Of a stretch of DNA of 63,850 nucleotides, positions 43,321 through 53,027 are shown piece by piece (within the stretch, counting starts at the first letter, position 1; every line of letters starts with the position of its first letter). The notes under the pieces were generated by a model. The model saw only the letters and a program-made list of their open reading frames with translations, ran no database searches and was not told where the DNA came from. The stretch is taken from assembly GCF_902168175.1 (NCBI RefSeq), contig NZ_CABHOU010000077.1, positions 1 through 63,850 of the forward strand. Reading direction: 5' to 3'. A program made the position numbers and the translations under genes. This stretch comes from an uncultured Chitinophaga sp. Its GTDB lineage: Bacteria; Bacteroidota; Bacteroidia; Chitinophagales; Chitinophagaceae.

Positions 43321-44691
43321 TTACTTCAACCTCGGCAAACCCCTCCACCACACCGTAAGCTTACTCTTCAACCCCGCCGCTACGGCTACTTCACTCGCAG
43401 CCACATTCGTTGTTTCATTCCGGTCTTTATCCATGTTGTACAACTGAACATCGCTCCCATCCGCGTTCATCAGCAACTTCCATTTACCGGAGCGCATGGC
43501 GAGGCTGGGGCTCTTGTCTTTTGCACCGGGGTATTTGTAGGCAATATCATTTCTTCCGTACTCCCAGTACATATCTTTTCCTCTTTCAGATGGTTTGCCT
43601 AAGAACACCCCACTCCTGTCCTTACCATCTCCTTTGTAATCCGCAGGTACTTTAATACCGGCAATATGGAGCAGCGAAGGTAACAGGTCAGTGGCGTGTA
43701 CTTCAGAGGTTTCGTCGCTGCGGCCGGCAGGTATATGACCCGGCCAGCTCACGATAAAAGGCATGCGTATACCACCTTCGTACAGCGATAACTTCGTACC
43801 TCTTAAGTCTGCAGCCCTGCTGCCCCTGAAGCTGGGTAAAGGCCCATTATCACTGGTAAAAATGATGATCGTATTCTTATCTTCCCCTATCCTTTTCAAA
43901 CCTTCTGCCAGGCGGCCTATCTGTACATCATATTCTTTCAATACGTTTTTAAAGGCCACTTCCGACTGTGGGCCTGATGGTGCTTCATCGTCGGGCTGCG
44001 GCACCCAGGGAGTATGCACATCATCGGGCCAGAGGTTGATGAAGCAGGGTTGGCCTTTATGCTGCTGCATAAAGGCGAGGGTTTTGTCTACAAAGTATTG
44101 AGTTCTGTTCCAGCGTTTGATGCTGTCTTTATCCGACCATATCCAGTCGGTGGCGGTAAGTAATGGATCGGGATCGGGGCTTTCGTAGGTGCTGGCGTGG
44201 GCATCAAAACCATATTGTTCGAAGCCGGGGGCATCCTTCACATCGCGGCCGCCGCCCATATGCCATTTGCCGAAGTGGCCTGTTGCATAACCGGCGTTCT
44301 TAAACATCCGGGCCATGGTGGGCGCGGCGGTATCGAGAAAATCAGTTTGTTCGGCCTCCCGGTTGTGTTTTTTATTATCGAGATAAGTAGCAAAGTTCCA
44401 CCTGCCGGGATACATGCCTGTTAATATTCCAGCCCTGGACGGAGAACAGATAGGTGCAGCGCTATAGTAGCGGGTGATTTTCATTCCGCTTTCAGCGAGG
44501 CGATCGATGTTGGGCGTTGGCAACACTTTACCGCCAAAGCTGCTGATATCTCCATACCCCAGATCATCGCTTAGGATGATAATGATATTAGGTTTTACGG
44601 GAGGTGATGATGCAGGTTTACCGTTAAGCAAATGAATACTACCCATTGCCGCCGCAACGAGCAGCGTAAGAGTTAGAAATGGTTTGATCAT
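43321..44691 (-). CDS. Formylglycine-type sulfatase
   Basis: A 456-residue exported sulfatase (arylsulfatase A family, S1). After the signal peptide come the calcium ligands ILSDDLGYGD (Asp42, Asp43) and the modification motif CSPSR (Cys82) inside ICSPSRAGILTG, in which Cys is converted to formylglycine by a separate enzyme (anSME or FGE, not seen here). Other conserved blocks: GHFGKWHMGG, FTSDNGP and LYNMDKDRNE near the C-terminus. It removes sulfate from a polysaccharide or small ester. It is alone, without SusCD neighbours. Start ATG 44691. Confidence 0.95.
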   Translation of the reverse strand: MIKPFLTLTLLVAAAMGSIHLLNGKPASSPPVKPNIIIILSDDLGYGDISSFGGKVLPTPNIDRLAESGMKITRYYSAAPICSPSRAGILTGMYPGRWNFATYLDNKKHNREAEQTDFLDTAAPTMARMFKNAGYATGHFGKWHMGGGRDVKDAPGFEQYGFDAHASTYESPDPDPLLTATDWIWSDKDSIKRWNRTQYFVDKTLAFMQQHKGQPCFINLWPDDVHTPWVPQPDDEAPSGPQSEVAFKNVLKEYDVQIGRLAEGLKRIGEDKNTIIIFTSDNGPLPSFRGSRAADLRGTKLSLYEGGIRMPFIVSWPGHIPAGRSDETSEVHATDLLPSLLHIAGIKVPADYKGDGKDRSGVFLGKPSERGKDMYWEYGRNDIAYKYPGAKDKSPSLAMRSGKWKLLMNADGSDVQLYNMDKDRNETTNVAASEVAVAAGLKSKLTVWWRGLPRLK

Positions 44692-44860
44692 GACGTGATG
44701 GTTTTCCTATGGGAAGATAAGATAGTAAAAGCTGGCAACAATTTATAGTCCTGTGAACCTGTGTGTAACAGGTGATTAAAAAGGGAGAATTATGGGGTGG
44801 AAAAGCCTCACTTTGGGTTGTAGCGCAGGAGGCGGTGTATACATCTGTGTAATAGCAGAT

Positions 44861-44900
44861 TGCATTAGTGGTTCCACACATGGTGTACACCACTAATGCA
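44861..44900. promoter_or_regulatory. 12-base perfect inverted repeat
   Basis: TGCATTAGTGGT (44861-44872) and its complement ACCACTAATGCA (44889-44900), spacer of 16 bases that itself carries ACAC/GTGT. It lies between the small charged-protein gene and the sulfatase gene (170 bases before the latter). No T-run, so it is more likely an operator or mRNA structure than a terminator. Confidence 0.5.
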
Positions 44901-44948
44901 TCAAAAATTATTTATCGTGTTCATTAACTGGCATTTCAAACACGAAGG

Positions 44949-45161
44949 CTATTCTTCCTCCTTCTTTTTCCGCTCCTGCTCCTTAATATCTTCTTCCGGA
45001 TCAGCTTCGTCGCCCTCTTCGGCGAGGCCTTTTATCAAAGACGAGATAGGGCCTTCCATTTTCTCCTGCGGATTAGGACCCAGTGTTTCAGGATCTGGCT
45101 GGATAGGAGAATCAGCATTTTCCTTTTCTGATTTGCGTTCTTCTTTTTCTTTATCTGTCAT
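44949..45161 (-). CDS. Small highly charged protein
   Basis: A 70-residue protein, [15 protein letters not shown]..., rich in Glu and Lys, with a central motif ([29 protein letters not shown]) and a Lys/Glu tail. No hydrophobic core; likely intrinsically disordered. The Pro-containing motif resembles a small conserved protein seen in Bacteroidota, of unknown function. Start is ATG 45161; the extra residues upstream in frame are not needed. The opposite strand gives an apparent frame here, but its composition (Ser-rich) is that of a shadow. Confidence 0.72.
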
Positions 45162-45261
45162 GGCTATCGGTTTTACTGATGTGTCAGGAAAATCATGCCA
45201 ACGCACCGGTTATTTTTATGGAATCAGAAGAAACGCCGCATCATCAGGAAAATACATCACC

Positions 45262-45957
45262 ATGACCTATTACTATTTACCAACCCTTTTGCTGGGTACA
45301 ATGTTTAGCTGTACAATTGCCGCCACGCCGGCTAATGGCCCTGTAGAAGGTGTTGCCCGCAGTACTAAACTCACCGCTGCACAAATCGCCCGGTTAGACA
45401 GTACAGACATTAAATTTCAGCACCGCAGCATGATACACGCTTACAGCAGCAGCCAGTTCGCAAAACCATCCAATGGCGAAGGGCATTCTGATAATATTGC
45501 CCGGCCTGTAGATGGTACGTTCGAACGTAAAGGTATTTATCTCTATATCAATGAAAAAGAAACGGTAACGCTGGACAGGACTTACCGCGGCAACGTATTG
45601 TACCTGGTTAACACCGCCGATTCAAACCTCACCCTGAATGCGAGCGACAGTTACATCCGTATCATGACCGAGGCGCTTGATGATAAAGGAAAATGGAAAC
45701 CGGTGATGTATTTTCCCAGCAGCTGGTGTGGCAACAGTTACCACGAGATAACGCTGGCGCAGAACGAGTACTGGTCATTTGCCACACCGGTATTCAAAGG
45801 CAACTTTAAAACTAAACTACGATATACATTATCGATAGGCGGGCAACAACAGCTCATCTCCAACGAAATCGTAACCTATATCAACAAAGAACAGTTTGAT
45901 CCTAAAACAAAAGAGGGGCATCGGGCTACAGACATTATGGACCCGTACAGGGATTAA
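45262..45957 (+). CDS. Secreted protein of unknown function
   Basis: A 231-residue protein with a signal peptide (cleavage near IAATPA). The mature part has a beta-rich pattern: [44 protein letters not shown], then [25 protein letters not shown] do not recognise the family. A frame continues upstream to 44896, but it crosses the small charged-protein gene in antisense and has no protein-like composition, so ATG 45262 is used. Confidence 0.75.
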
Positions 45958-45999
45958 AAAAAGGCAGCCGTACCCACAGGAGTGCGGGTACGGCTGCCT
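45956..45999. terminator. Bidirectional terminator
   Basis: A perfect 14-bp stem (45962-45975 with 45986-45999), preceded by a run of seven A that reads as a U-tract on the minus strand; it ends the collagen-like peptidase gene from the right and probably also the plus gene from the left. Confidence 0.8.
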
Positions 46000-46017
46000 G
46001 CAATCAACACCGCTATT

Positions 46018-49000
46018 CTACAAAGCTTCTGTGGCTGCCTGCATATCCACAACATCCCAGTTATTCACCTTCACTACCAGGTTGTGGTTTACGGGCAGTT
46101 TAACCGCCAACTGTTTATTTACAGGCGCATTCGCATTTTTGGCCAGCGAATATGCATTTACGGCTACGTTTTTCAACGCACTTTTATTTCCCAACCGGAA
46201 CTCACTTAAGTTTTCCGCTACGGCTACTTTACATTCCTTACCCGGTCCGCCGCCTACACCGCTGATGGACAGCGAGCGCACCTGCTCGCCTACCAGCCTT
46301 GAAAAAGTTAGCGTGAAAGCCTTTTCTTCGTGCGGAGTAAAGCTGATTTCGGAAGCATCTTCGTTTACTTCCAGCACATCCTGCTGACCAGGTTTGGTTT
46401 GTACATTCTCCAGTTTTACCGTGGTGCCGTCGGGCATAATGCTGTTGAAGGTGTATACACCGGTGCCTGTGCCTACGATCTTACGTTTATAGGTTTGACC
46501 AAGAGGCAGCATATATGCACCGGGCGCCAGGTAACAAGGGCGTGCGTCAGGAATTTCTGCGTAAATCTTACCATTAAAGTTGCCCAAACGTCTGTTACCC
46601 GCATCTTGTATCTGCATATCGGCAGGGCTTAACAGGAAATCGATCACAAAACTGCTAAGACCAAAAGCACCACTGAACGGCAGATCGTGATCGCTGAGCA
46701 GGTACGCACCGTTACTCATGTGACCAAGGGTAATGTTATTGCTGCTGCTAAAACTGATGCCCTTACCTTCTACATGATAGTCGAAATGCAGCACTGACCC
46801 CACCTTCCTGAACTGAATCCAGCATTCCGGGTTAGTGGGATTGTTACAGTCCCAGCAATACATCTTCACATCTTTCAGGTCTGATATCGTGCTGGTGCCG
46901 TCCGCATTGAGCTTGCCGCCCTTATGGCCCTTGGGATACACAAATTTGTAGGGCATGATACAATGCGTGGATTTAATGCTTTTCACGTAACCGGCATCCC
47001 ACACTGCACCGGCAGGAATAAAGAACAGCAGTGGCGCCTGTTGCCTGTTGCAACCTTTGAGGAAGATTGTTTCTATTTCACGGGCGGTACGTTCTATACG
47101 CTTCAATCCTTCGCGGCTCTGATCATGAAAATGGATAAGACTTTCGCGGCTTAACAGGCGGCCGTGCACACTGGTAAGTTCCTTATGGATCATTTCCTTG
47201 GTGATTTTAAAACCATCTGTATGGCCCTGCCAGAATTTATCGGCCATCAGGCTGGACATAGCCGTACAGAAACCAGTAGCATAACCGCCATTATCCGTTC
47301 CCTTCAGGTATTTTTTATAGAAACCATAAAAAGCAAAAGTAAGTACCGGGTGCAGCACAGCCGCTTCGATCCCTATTTCAGCTTTACCAAAGGTATCCTG
47401 GTATGTTTTCCAGCTGGGCACACCATCGTTGGGGTTAAAAAACGTGAAGTTATGTACACCGTACTTAAAAGGGATACCCACTTCCTTCGCAACTTCACCC
47501 ATCTTGGTATTACTAACCAGTCCATCGGGATTGCGCACCTGCAGGCTGCGCGCGTTACCGGCAAAGGCCTTGCCAGTACTATGCAGCATTTTGAACGTAA
47601 TACCGGTGGCCGTTACTTTTATTGCGGGCGTAGCTTTACCATTCACCAACACTGTGGCTCCGGCTAAAAAAGCTTTACCGGTAATCGTAAATTCTTTACC
47701 TCCTATTAACTGATCAGGAATTTTATCGATGAAAGGTTTGATCCTGATGGAAAAAGTATTACTCTCCGTTTTGTCTGCCGCCCTTTGTATACGCACGCTG
47801 TACTCGCCTCCCGCTACTTTGGCAGGAATGGTTACCGTGATGCTTTCGTCGGCGTTCACCACCGATTTATAACCGCTCATTCCCTGTATGATCACCTTAT
47901 CGTTCTTCACGAATTTGGTACCGCTAATATTGATCTTATCGCCGGGGAATATAGTGGAGGGGTTGATTTCAGTAATATAAGGTCGGGTAAGCATTTCGTC
48001 CCAGGCGTCTTCCGTAAATTCGAAGAAACCAATCTCACCATCTTCACCCGCCAGTTTACCATCGCTGCCATCAGCCCCCGGTTGTCCTTTTGCTCCTTTT
48101 TGTCCGTCGCGGCCGTTTTTACAATACGAACCGTTGCCACTGCGGCCTGCTGCGCCACCATTGCCGCCACTGCCGCCGTCGCCACCACGGCCGGGATTGC
48201 CACCCTGTGTTTTAATCTTAAATGTATCTTCCTTCACCGAATCGGCCAGGGTATTTTCCAGTACACCGATGGTTACATTGCCGCCAGCGCCACCGTTACC
48301 ACCACGGCCACCATTACCACCACGACCACCATCACCTCCATGGCCGCCGTCGCCGGCCGGATGTTTCCGCATGCAGTTTTTAGTTACTGTCCAATACTGA
48401 CCATTGGCGCCATCACCTGCGTCGCCGCCACAGCCGCCCTCCTGCCCTGTACCGCCCTTTATGCCATTTTCACCGTTGAGGTCGAAGTTGGGAATGTTAG
48501 ACAGGTCTTTCACCCACAGTTCCACAGAAGGAGCTGCAGTACCGGAAGAACCATTGATCCCATCGCTGCCTGCTCTGCCATTTTCACCATCCAGTCCATG
48601 ACGGCTGCCCGGTTTAGTTTGAATACCAGTGTAACCACGACCATCGAGATCGGAGTCGTCGAGGCGGGCGGGTGTGCTGCCACCGGGGCGTTTCCAGGTG
48701 ATGAGTGCTTTTTTACCGCAAATCATTTTGTCTGCAATAATGAGCAGCGTGTCTACTTCGGGGTGAATTTCCAGCGTGGTGTTAGTTAAATCCAGCACAT
48801 TCGCGATAATGACAGAAGTACCTACCGGCAGTTTCTGTTGCGCGTTCGTTTCCGGGGTTATACCTTTCCTGCCTACTCGGACAGGCTTTTTTGCCGCAAT
48901 TAAATGAGTGCCCCTGTTGATCTTAACCGGCTCATTGAGCTTGATATCACGGAGATCGCTGAGTTTTTTGATACCCAGTTTTTTCAGGATCTGTTTTACC

Positions 49001-49188
49001 GGTTCCAGCAGTTCTTTTGTATAAGCTGTACTGGGTTCTACCTTTACGCTGCTCAAGCCAAAGCGCGTTTTCAACCGGTCTTCGAGTACCCTGGCCTGCT
49101 GCGTGCGGGCGGCCAAAGTTGGGGTAGCAATGGTGCCCTGTAAAATAACGGGCTTTGTGGTGTTTTCGGGTGTTTTAATCTTCTCCAT
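46018..49188 (-). CDS. Giant collagen-like, TIG and papain-like multi-domain protein
   Basis: A 1056-residue protein with no signal peptide. Parts: N-terminal region (1-190) of unknown type; Gly-rich G-x-x tracts at about 193-215, 238-262, 278-303 and 330-385; two TIG-like Ig domains (about 402-482 and 485-560); then a region (about 575-810) with the pattern of papain-like peptidases: Cys641 in ATGFCTAMSS, His742 in STHCIMPYK, Asp780 in MYCWDCNNP. The C-terminal 240 residues are beta-rich. The triad assignment is mine, based on spacing and flanking residues. The lack of a signal peptide is odd for collagen-like repeats and suggests export by a specialised system or use inside the cell. Single gene with its own terminator. 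Confidence 0.8.
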   Translation of the reverse strand: MEKIKTPENTTKPVILQGTIATPTLAARTQQARVLEDRLKTRFGLSSVKVEPSTAYTKELLEPVKQILKKLGIKKLSDLRDIKLNEPVKINRGTHLIAAKKPVRVGRKGITPETNAQQKLPVGTSVIIANVLDLTNTTLEIHPEVDTLLIIADKMICGKKALITWKRPGGSTPARLDDSDLDGRGYTGIQTKPGSRHGLDGENGRAGSDGINGSSGTAAPSVELWVKDLSNIPNFDLNGENGIKGGTGQEGGCGGDAGDGANGQYWTVTKNCMRKHPAGDGGHGGDGGRGGNGGRGGNGGAGGNVTIGVLENTLADSVKEDTFKIKTQGGNPGRGGDGGSGGNGGAAGRSGNGSYCKNGRDGQKGAKGQPGADGSDGKLAGEDGEIGFFEFTEDAWDEMLTRPYITEINPSTIFPGDKINISGTKFVKNDKVIIQGMSGYKSVVNADESITVTIPAKVAGGEYSVRIQRAADKTESNTFSIRIKPFIDKIPDQLIGGKEFTITGKAFLAGATVLVNGKATPAIKVTATGITFKMLHSTGKAFAGNARSLQVRNPDGLVSNTKMGEVAKEVGIPFKYGVHNFTFFNPNDGVPSWKTYQDTFGKAEIGIEAAVLHPVLTFAFYGFYKKYLKGTDNGGYATGFCTAMSSLMADKFWQGHTDGFKITKEMIHKELTSVHGRLLSRESLIHFHDQSREGLKRIERTAREIETIFLKGCNRQQAPLLFFIPAGAVWDAGYVKSIKSTHCIMPYKFVYPKGHKGGKLNADGTSTISDLKDVKMYCWDCNNPTNPECWIQFRKVGSVLHFDYHVEGKGISFSSSNNITLGHMSNGAYLLSDHDLPFSGAFGLSSFVIDFLLSPADMQIQDAGNRRLGNFNGKIYAEIPDARPCYLAPGAYMLPLGQTYKRKIVGTGTGVYTFNSIMPDGTTVKLENVQTKPGQQDVLEVNEDASEISFTPHEEKAFTLTFSRLVGEQVRSLSISGVGGGPGKECKVAVAENLSEFRLGNKSALKNVAVNAYSLAKNANAPVNKQLAVKLPVNHNLVVKVNNWDVVDMQAATEAL

Positions 49189-49324
49189 AGAATTTTAATT
49201 GGGGAGGGTTATAAAAATTGTTTAATCAGTCTGCGATGGTTTACTCGTGGAATGATGCAAAGATGTAGCGCAGCGCTGAAAGTGGAGAAGGTGGGTTAAC
49301 GAAAAGGGTAATTGGGTTAACGAT

Positions 49325-50080
49325 TTAACGCGTTTTGTTAATGAAGCTGTTTAAAGTGCAGAGGTTCTTTACAGCATCACCCATTGTATTGTTGAAGTAT
49401 ACATAGGCCGGTTTGCCTGTATTCAGCCACTGCTTTACGAGCAACGCTTTTTCCTGTAAATGCTCATCCGTATAACTATCCCTGTAATTGCCTGTAGGCC
49501 CATGAAAGCGCAGGTACATAAACGGTGTCTTCTTTTTGATGGTGTTGTTTCGCGACTTAGGGATATCGTGTAATACGATGCTACAGTCGTACTCATCTGC
49601 CAACTCATATGTTTCAGCAGCGTACCATGAGTTATGGCGAAACTCCAGTGCCACGTCCCAGCCGTGCCCTTCGCCGAGTAAACCAAGCAGGTGTTCTACC
49701 ACACCGAACTTTTCCAGGGTAACAGAGGGAGGAAACTGGATGAGCAGGCTGCCTTTTTTTTCACCTGCAGGGTCGATTGCCGACATAAAACGGGCTACGT
49801 CCTCATCCTTAAATGCAAGCCCCTTTGCGTGCGTAATATCTCGCCACAGCTTATAGGTAAACCGAAAGTTTGCAGGCACCATATCTGCCCATTTTTTTAC
49901 CGTTCTGGCCTGCGGCACCTTGTAAAACGAACTGTTAACCTCTATACTGTTGAACAGATGTGCGTAGTATTCGAGCCGGCTTTTATCCTGGAACGCCGGC
50001 GGGTACGACAGTTTATTGGGCACGGGCAATACCAGTCCGCTGGTACCCGAAAAGAAACGACCCTTTTGTTTTTTAGCCAT
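49325..50080 (-). CDS. DUF72 family protein
   Basis: A 251-residue cytoplasmic protein of the DUF72 (YecE-like) family, a TIM-barrel-like fold of unknown function. Signature phrases: GTSGLVLP near the start, YYAHLFNSIEVNSSFYKVP, FRFTYKLWRDITH, LLIQFPPS, ALEFRHNSW and MYLRFHGPTGNYR. ATG 50080 is used; the 19 residues upstream in frame do not fit the family. Divergent from the acyltransferase gene with 102 bases between. Confidence 0.93.
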   Translation of the reverse strand: MAKKQKGRFFSGTSGLVLPVPNKLSYPPAFQDKSRLEYYAHLFNSIEVNSSFYKVPQARTVKKWADMVPANFRFTYKLWRDITHAKGLAFKDEDVARFMSAIDPAGEKKGSLLIQFPPSVTLEKFGVVEHLLGLLGEGHGWDVALEFRHNSWYAAETYELADEYDCSIVLHDIPKSRNNTIKKKTPFMYLRFHGPTGNYRDSYTDEHLQEKALLVKQWLNTGKPAYVYFNNTMGDAVKNLCTLNSFINKTR

Positions 50081-50128
50081 AATACCATGCTTACAAAAAG
50101 CCGACCACTTGCCGCAGGTGTATAAATG

Positions 50129-50160
50129 TTTGCACATTCCGGTTGCGCCTGCTATATTGC
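50129..50160 (+). promoter_or_regulatory. Promoter of the acyltransferase gene
   Basis: TTTG (50129-50132), 20-base spacer, TATATTGC (50153-50160): a near-consensus -33/-7 pair. The transcript would start about 15 bases before ATG 50183. Confidence 0.55.
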
Positions 50161-50182
50161 CCCTTTTATTCCAGAAAGAACT

Positions 50183-51280
50183 ATGGGTACATTAAAACCG
50201 GACCTGTTAAAAACCAGGCAGCATTTTGAAATACTGGATGGGTTAAGGGGCGTTGCCGCCATTGTTGTGGTGATTTTCCATTTTATGGAGATAGTGTACA
50301 CCGACCCGGCTACCAACTTTGCCGGGCACGGCTTTCTTGCGGTCGATTTCTTCTTTTGCCTTTCGGGTTTTGTAATTGCGTACGCCTATGGCGGCGATCG
50401 CGTGGCCAAACTGGGCGTCGGTGAGTTTTTCAAGTCGAGGTTGATACGCCTGCATCCGCTGGTCGTATTAGGTTCCGTACTGGGTCTGCTGGCCTTCCTG
50501 TTCGACCCGTTCACGCCTACTGCAGCCGCTTACAGTACAGGGCAAACAGCGGTGTTATTTATCACCTCTGCACTCCTTATCCCCTATGCCATTGTGAACG
50601 AACGTTACAATAATCTCTTTAATCTGAATGCCCCGTCCTGGTCGCTGTTTTGGGAATATGTGGCCAATATGTTCTACGGATTGGTATTGTGGCGGCTGGA
50701 CAAGCGTGTACTCACCGTACTGCTGGCCTTCGCGGCAGCGGGGCTGGGCATTGTTGCGTACAGGGCCGGCAACCTGGTGGGTGGCTGGAGCTCGGGTACG
50801 TTCTGGGACGGTGGCGCACGTGTGGCCTACTCTTTCCTGGCAGGCATGATCGTTTACCGGTTTAACCTTATCATCAGGAACAAACTTGGCTTTGTGGGGA
50901 TAGGTTTGCTGTTACTCGCAGGGCTGCTCATGCCATACTTTAAATATAACTGGGCGGTGGAGCTGGGGATTGTAGTACTCTATTTCCCCTTACTGCTTTC
51001 GTTGGGCGCGGGCGCTACTTTAAGCACCGGCCTGAAAGGCATTTGTAATTTCTCCGGCCGCATATCTTATCCGTTGTACATGACACACTATATGGTGATG
51101 TGGATATTTGCCGGGTATTATGCCAGATACAAACCTGGTACGGGCGAACTGGCACTGATCATTTGCGTGTCTTTACCTGTCCTGATCGGTATTGCGTATC
51201 TGTCGCTGCGGTACTTTGATGAACCGTTGAGAAAGTATCTTACAGAGAAAAGAAAAGCGAAAACCAACCCACCGATATAA
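50183..51280 (+). CDS. Acyltransferase 3 family membrane protein
   Basis: A 365-residue membrane protein with about ten hydrophobic helices, in the acyltransferase 3 family (OafA-like). The N-terminus has the family motif ILDGLRGVAAIVVVIFHF, with its catalytic His, and then AVDFFFCLSGFVIAY. The family moves acetyl or other acyl groups onto sugars of O-antigen, peptidoglycan or secondary metabolites. ATG 50183 is used instead of the longer frame from 50126, which has no family similarity. No glycan gene is nearby. Confidence 0.93.
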   Translation: MGTLKPDLLKTRQHFEILDGLRGVAAIVVVIFHFMEIVYTDPATNFAGHGFLAVDFFFCLSGFVIAYAYGGDRVAKLGVGEFFKSRLIRLHPLVVLGSVLGLLAFLFDPFTPTAAAYSTGQTAVLFITSALLIPYAIVNERYNNLFNLNAPSWSLFWEYVANMFYGLVLWRLDKRVLTVLLAFAAAGLGIVAYRAGNLVGGWSSGTFWDGGARVAYSFLAGMIVYRFNLIIRNKLGFVGIGLLLLAGLLMPYFKYNWAVELGIVVLYFPLLLSLGAGATLSTGLKGICNFSGRISYPLYMTHYMVMWIFAGYYARYKPGTGELALIICVSLPVLIGIAYLSLRYFDEPLRKYLTEKRKAKTNPPI

Positions 51281-51383
51281 TATTCGGGACGCTGTATCAA
51301 AATATGATAATTCATCAGGTGCCCGGCACAAAACTGTAAAACAGCCTTATCTATGCATATGATAAAATACCCATAATTGGGTA

Positions 51384-51413
51384 TTGCAAAGCCTGTCCGG
51401 GGCCTTAACTTTG
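51384..51413 (+). promoter_or_regulatory. Promoter of the coiled-coil/TPR operon
   Basis: TTG (51384-51386), 19-base spacer, TAACTTTG (51406-51413): full match to the Bacteroidota TAnnTTTG box with well placed upstream element. The start site is expected about 20 bases before ATG 51440. Confidence 0.75.
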
Positions 51414-51439
51414 CCTACGCATAAAATACGTCCCTGTAC

Positions 51440-53017
51440 ATGAATTTACACCTACTCCTATACCTGCGTAAGGCATTGCTTACGTGTGTTTTATCGCTAT
51501 CATTGCTGGATGCACATTCCCAGACGGCAGGTGCGGTAACCGTTTCCACTATTGAGTCCAAAGCCAATTCCATTTCTCAGAATGACCAAAAGATTGCCGA
51601 GCTGAACCAGAAAAGAATGGGGTCTTATGCGGCCGAAGCAGATCGTTTACTGGAATTAAAACGCCAACTCTCTGACCTCCGCGCTGAAAAAGCAAGGGCC
51701 TTGTATGAGTTGCAGAACGGCTTCTATTGCAGTCAGTGTAACACGCCCAAATCCGAATTCGAGGCCCGCGGCGAGAACTTCCAGGCGCACCTGCGTTCGG
51801 TGAATGGCCGGGCAGTACCGGCCAAACAGGAAGTAATAGATCAGAAGATGGCCGAATACGACCGCCGCATTGCTGCCCTGGAAGCCACCGTGAAAAAGTT
51901 CGAGTTTGAAGAGAACGAGTTTTCGCGCCGCAGGGATGATTGGGACAGGCAATTAAACGAACTAAAAAACAACAACGACCGTATTCGCGAAGAGATCGTT
52001 GAACTGAGCAAAAGCTTCAAACAAAAAGTGCTGGACGAGGCTAAAAAAATGCACATTTTCTGGGCAGGCGATCTTATGCGCACGGTAGCCGAGAAGCATT
52101 TTATAGAAGACAGGGTGAACATCCTGAATGTAAAGATCAGCGACCTGCAGCAGGAAGAAAGCAAAGCCACAGAGGCGCTGAAAGAGAAGGTGAGGAAAAA
52201 AACCGACGAGGATAAACAAAAAGCCCAGGATAAGATCAATGATAACAACCAGCAGTTGCCAGTAATTTTACAGGCATACCGCGAAAGAGCTGCCAGCGCT
52301 CAAAGCCAGTTAAACCAGTGGCAAACCAGGATTACCTCCGTAAACGCCGACCTGTTAAATCCGGGAAAGTTTTCGGCAGATGGTGTATCGGCACTGGAAT
52401 CAGAAAAAACAGACCTGGAAACAAAGATCACCGGCGCGCGCCAGCAATTGACTGAGTACGAAGACAGTTACAATAAAGAACATCAGCGCTTAACTGCCGA
52501 GAACAAAACACTGAGTGATAAAATATGGACACTTACCACCGGTCTTTCCAAAATCCAGGAAACGGCCCTGGAAGGCTTACGTAGCGCCTTTGCCACCAAA
52601 CGCAAAATACTGGAAGACGCATTATCTGCCCGCAGGGCTTCCCTTTCCAATATTGGTCCGCTGTTAAGCAGCAAACGCGAGAGCTACCGAAAAAAACACC
52701 TGGAATATGCCGCTAAACTGGACGAAGAACGCATACGTATGATGCGCGCCTGTCAGAAAGCAGGTTGTTCGTGCTACGGCACCGACGCCCTGGGCGATGT
52801 GAACGGCAACTGGAACCGCACGCTTGGCTGCGTTGGTGAAATGGAGAATGCACATTTCAGCGGCGACCCTGTATATGGCTGCGTAGAAGAAGGCGCTATT
52901 TACCGCCAGCATTTTAACTCACTGGCAAATGGCCTCAGCGACTCCGATATGGAAGCTTTGCAACGTACCTCTTCCAAAACCCGTTACGACATGATCTATA
53001 AAAAAATTACCAATTAA
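51440..53017 (+). CDS. Secreted coiled-coil protein with conserved cysteines
   Basis: A 525-residue exported protein: a signal peptide to about residue 27 (DAHSQ), then long heptad-rich helices (about 40-95, 125-260, 265-305, 325-430). A CxxC pair (Cys97, Cys100; FYCSQCNTP) interrupts the first coil, and the C-terminal part (about 430-490) has five more cysteines (438, 443, 445, 464, 481) in a Gly-rich stretch. Such an even set of Cys in the periplasm suggests disulfides or a metal site. No known family. First gene of an operon with the TPR/barrel gene, 10 bases apart, so a physical partnership is likely. Confidence 0.8.
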   Translation: MNLHLLLYLRKALLTCVLSLSLLDAHSQTAGAVTVSTIESKANSISQNDQKIAELNQKRMGSYAAEADRLLELKRQLSDLRAEKARALYELQNGFYCSQCNTPKSEFEARGENFQAHLRSVNGRAVPAKQEVIDQKMAEYDRRIAALEATVKKFEFEENEFSRRRDDWDRQLNELKNNNDRIREEIVELSKSFKQKVLDEAKKMHIFWAGDLMRTVAEKHFIEDRVNILNVKISDLQQEESKATEALKEKVRKKTDEDKQKAQDKINDNNQQLPVILQAYRERAASAQSQLNQWQTRITSVNADLLNPGKFSADGVSALESEKTDLETKITGARQQLTEYEDSYNKEHQRLTAENKTLSDKIWTLTTGLSKIQETALEGLRSAFATKRKILEDALSARRASLSNIGPLLSSKRESYRKKHLEYAAKLDEERIRMMRACQKAGCSCYGTDALGDVNGNWNRTLGCVGEMENAHFSGDPVYGCVEEGAIYRQHFNSLANGLSDSDMEALQRTSSKTRYDMIYKKITN

Positions 53018-53027
53018 TACCTACTGC

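Noticed and set aside
44896..45261. N-terminal extension of the gene at 45262
   Set aside because: The extra 122 codons cross the small charged-protein gene in antisense and lack protein-like composition; a signal peptide starts only at 45262.
47785..48789. Long plus-strand open frame of 334 codons
   Set aside because: It is antisense to the glycine-rich tracts of the 1056-residue protein; its Ala/Thr/Ile/Val-rich composition is a direct result of the opposite strand's Gly codons.
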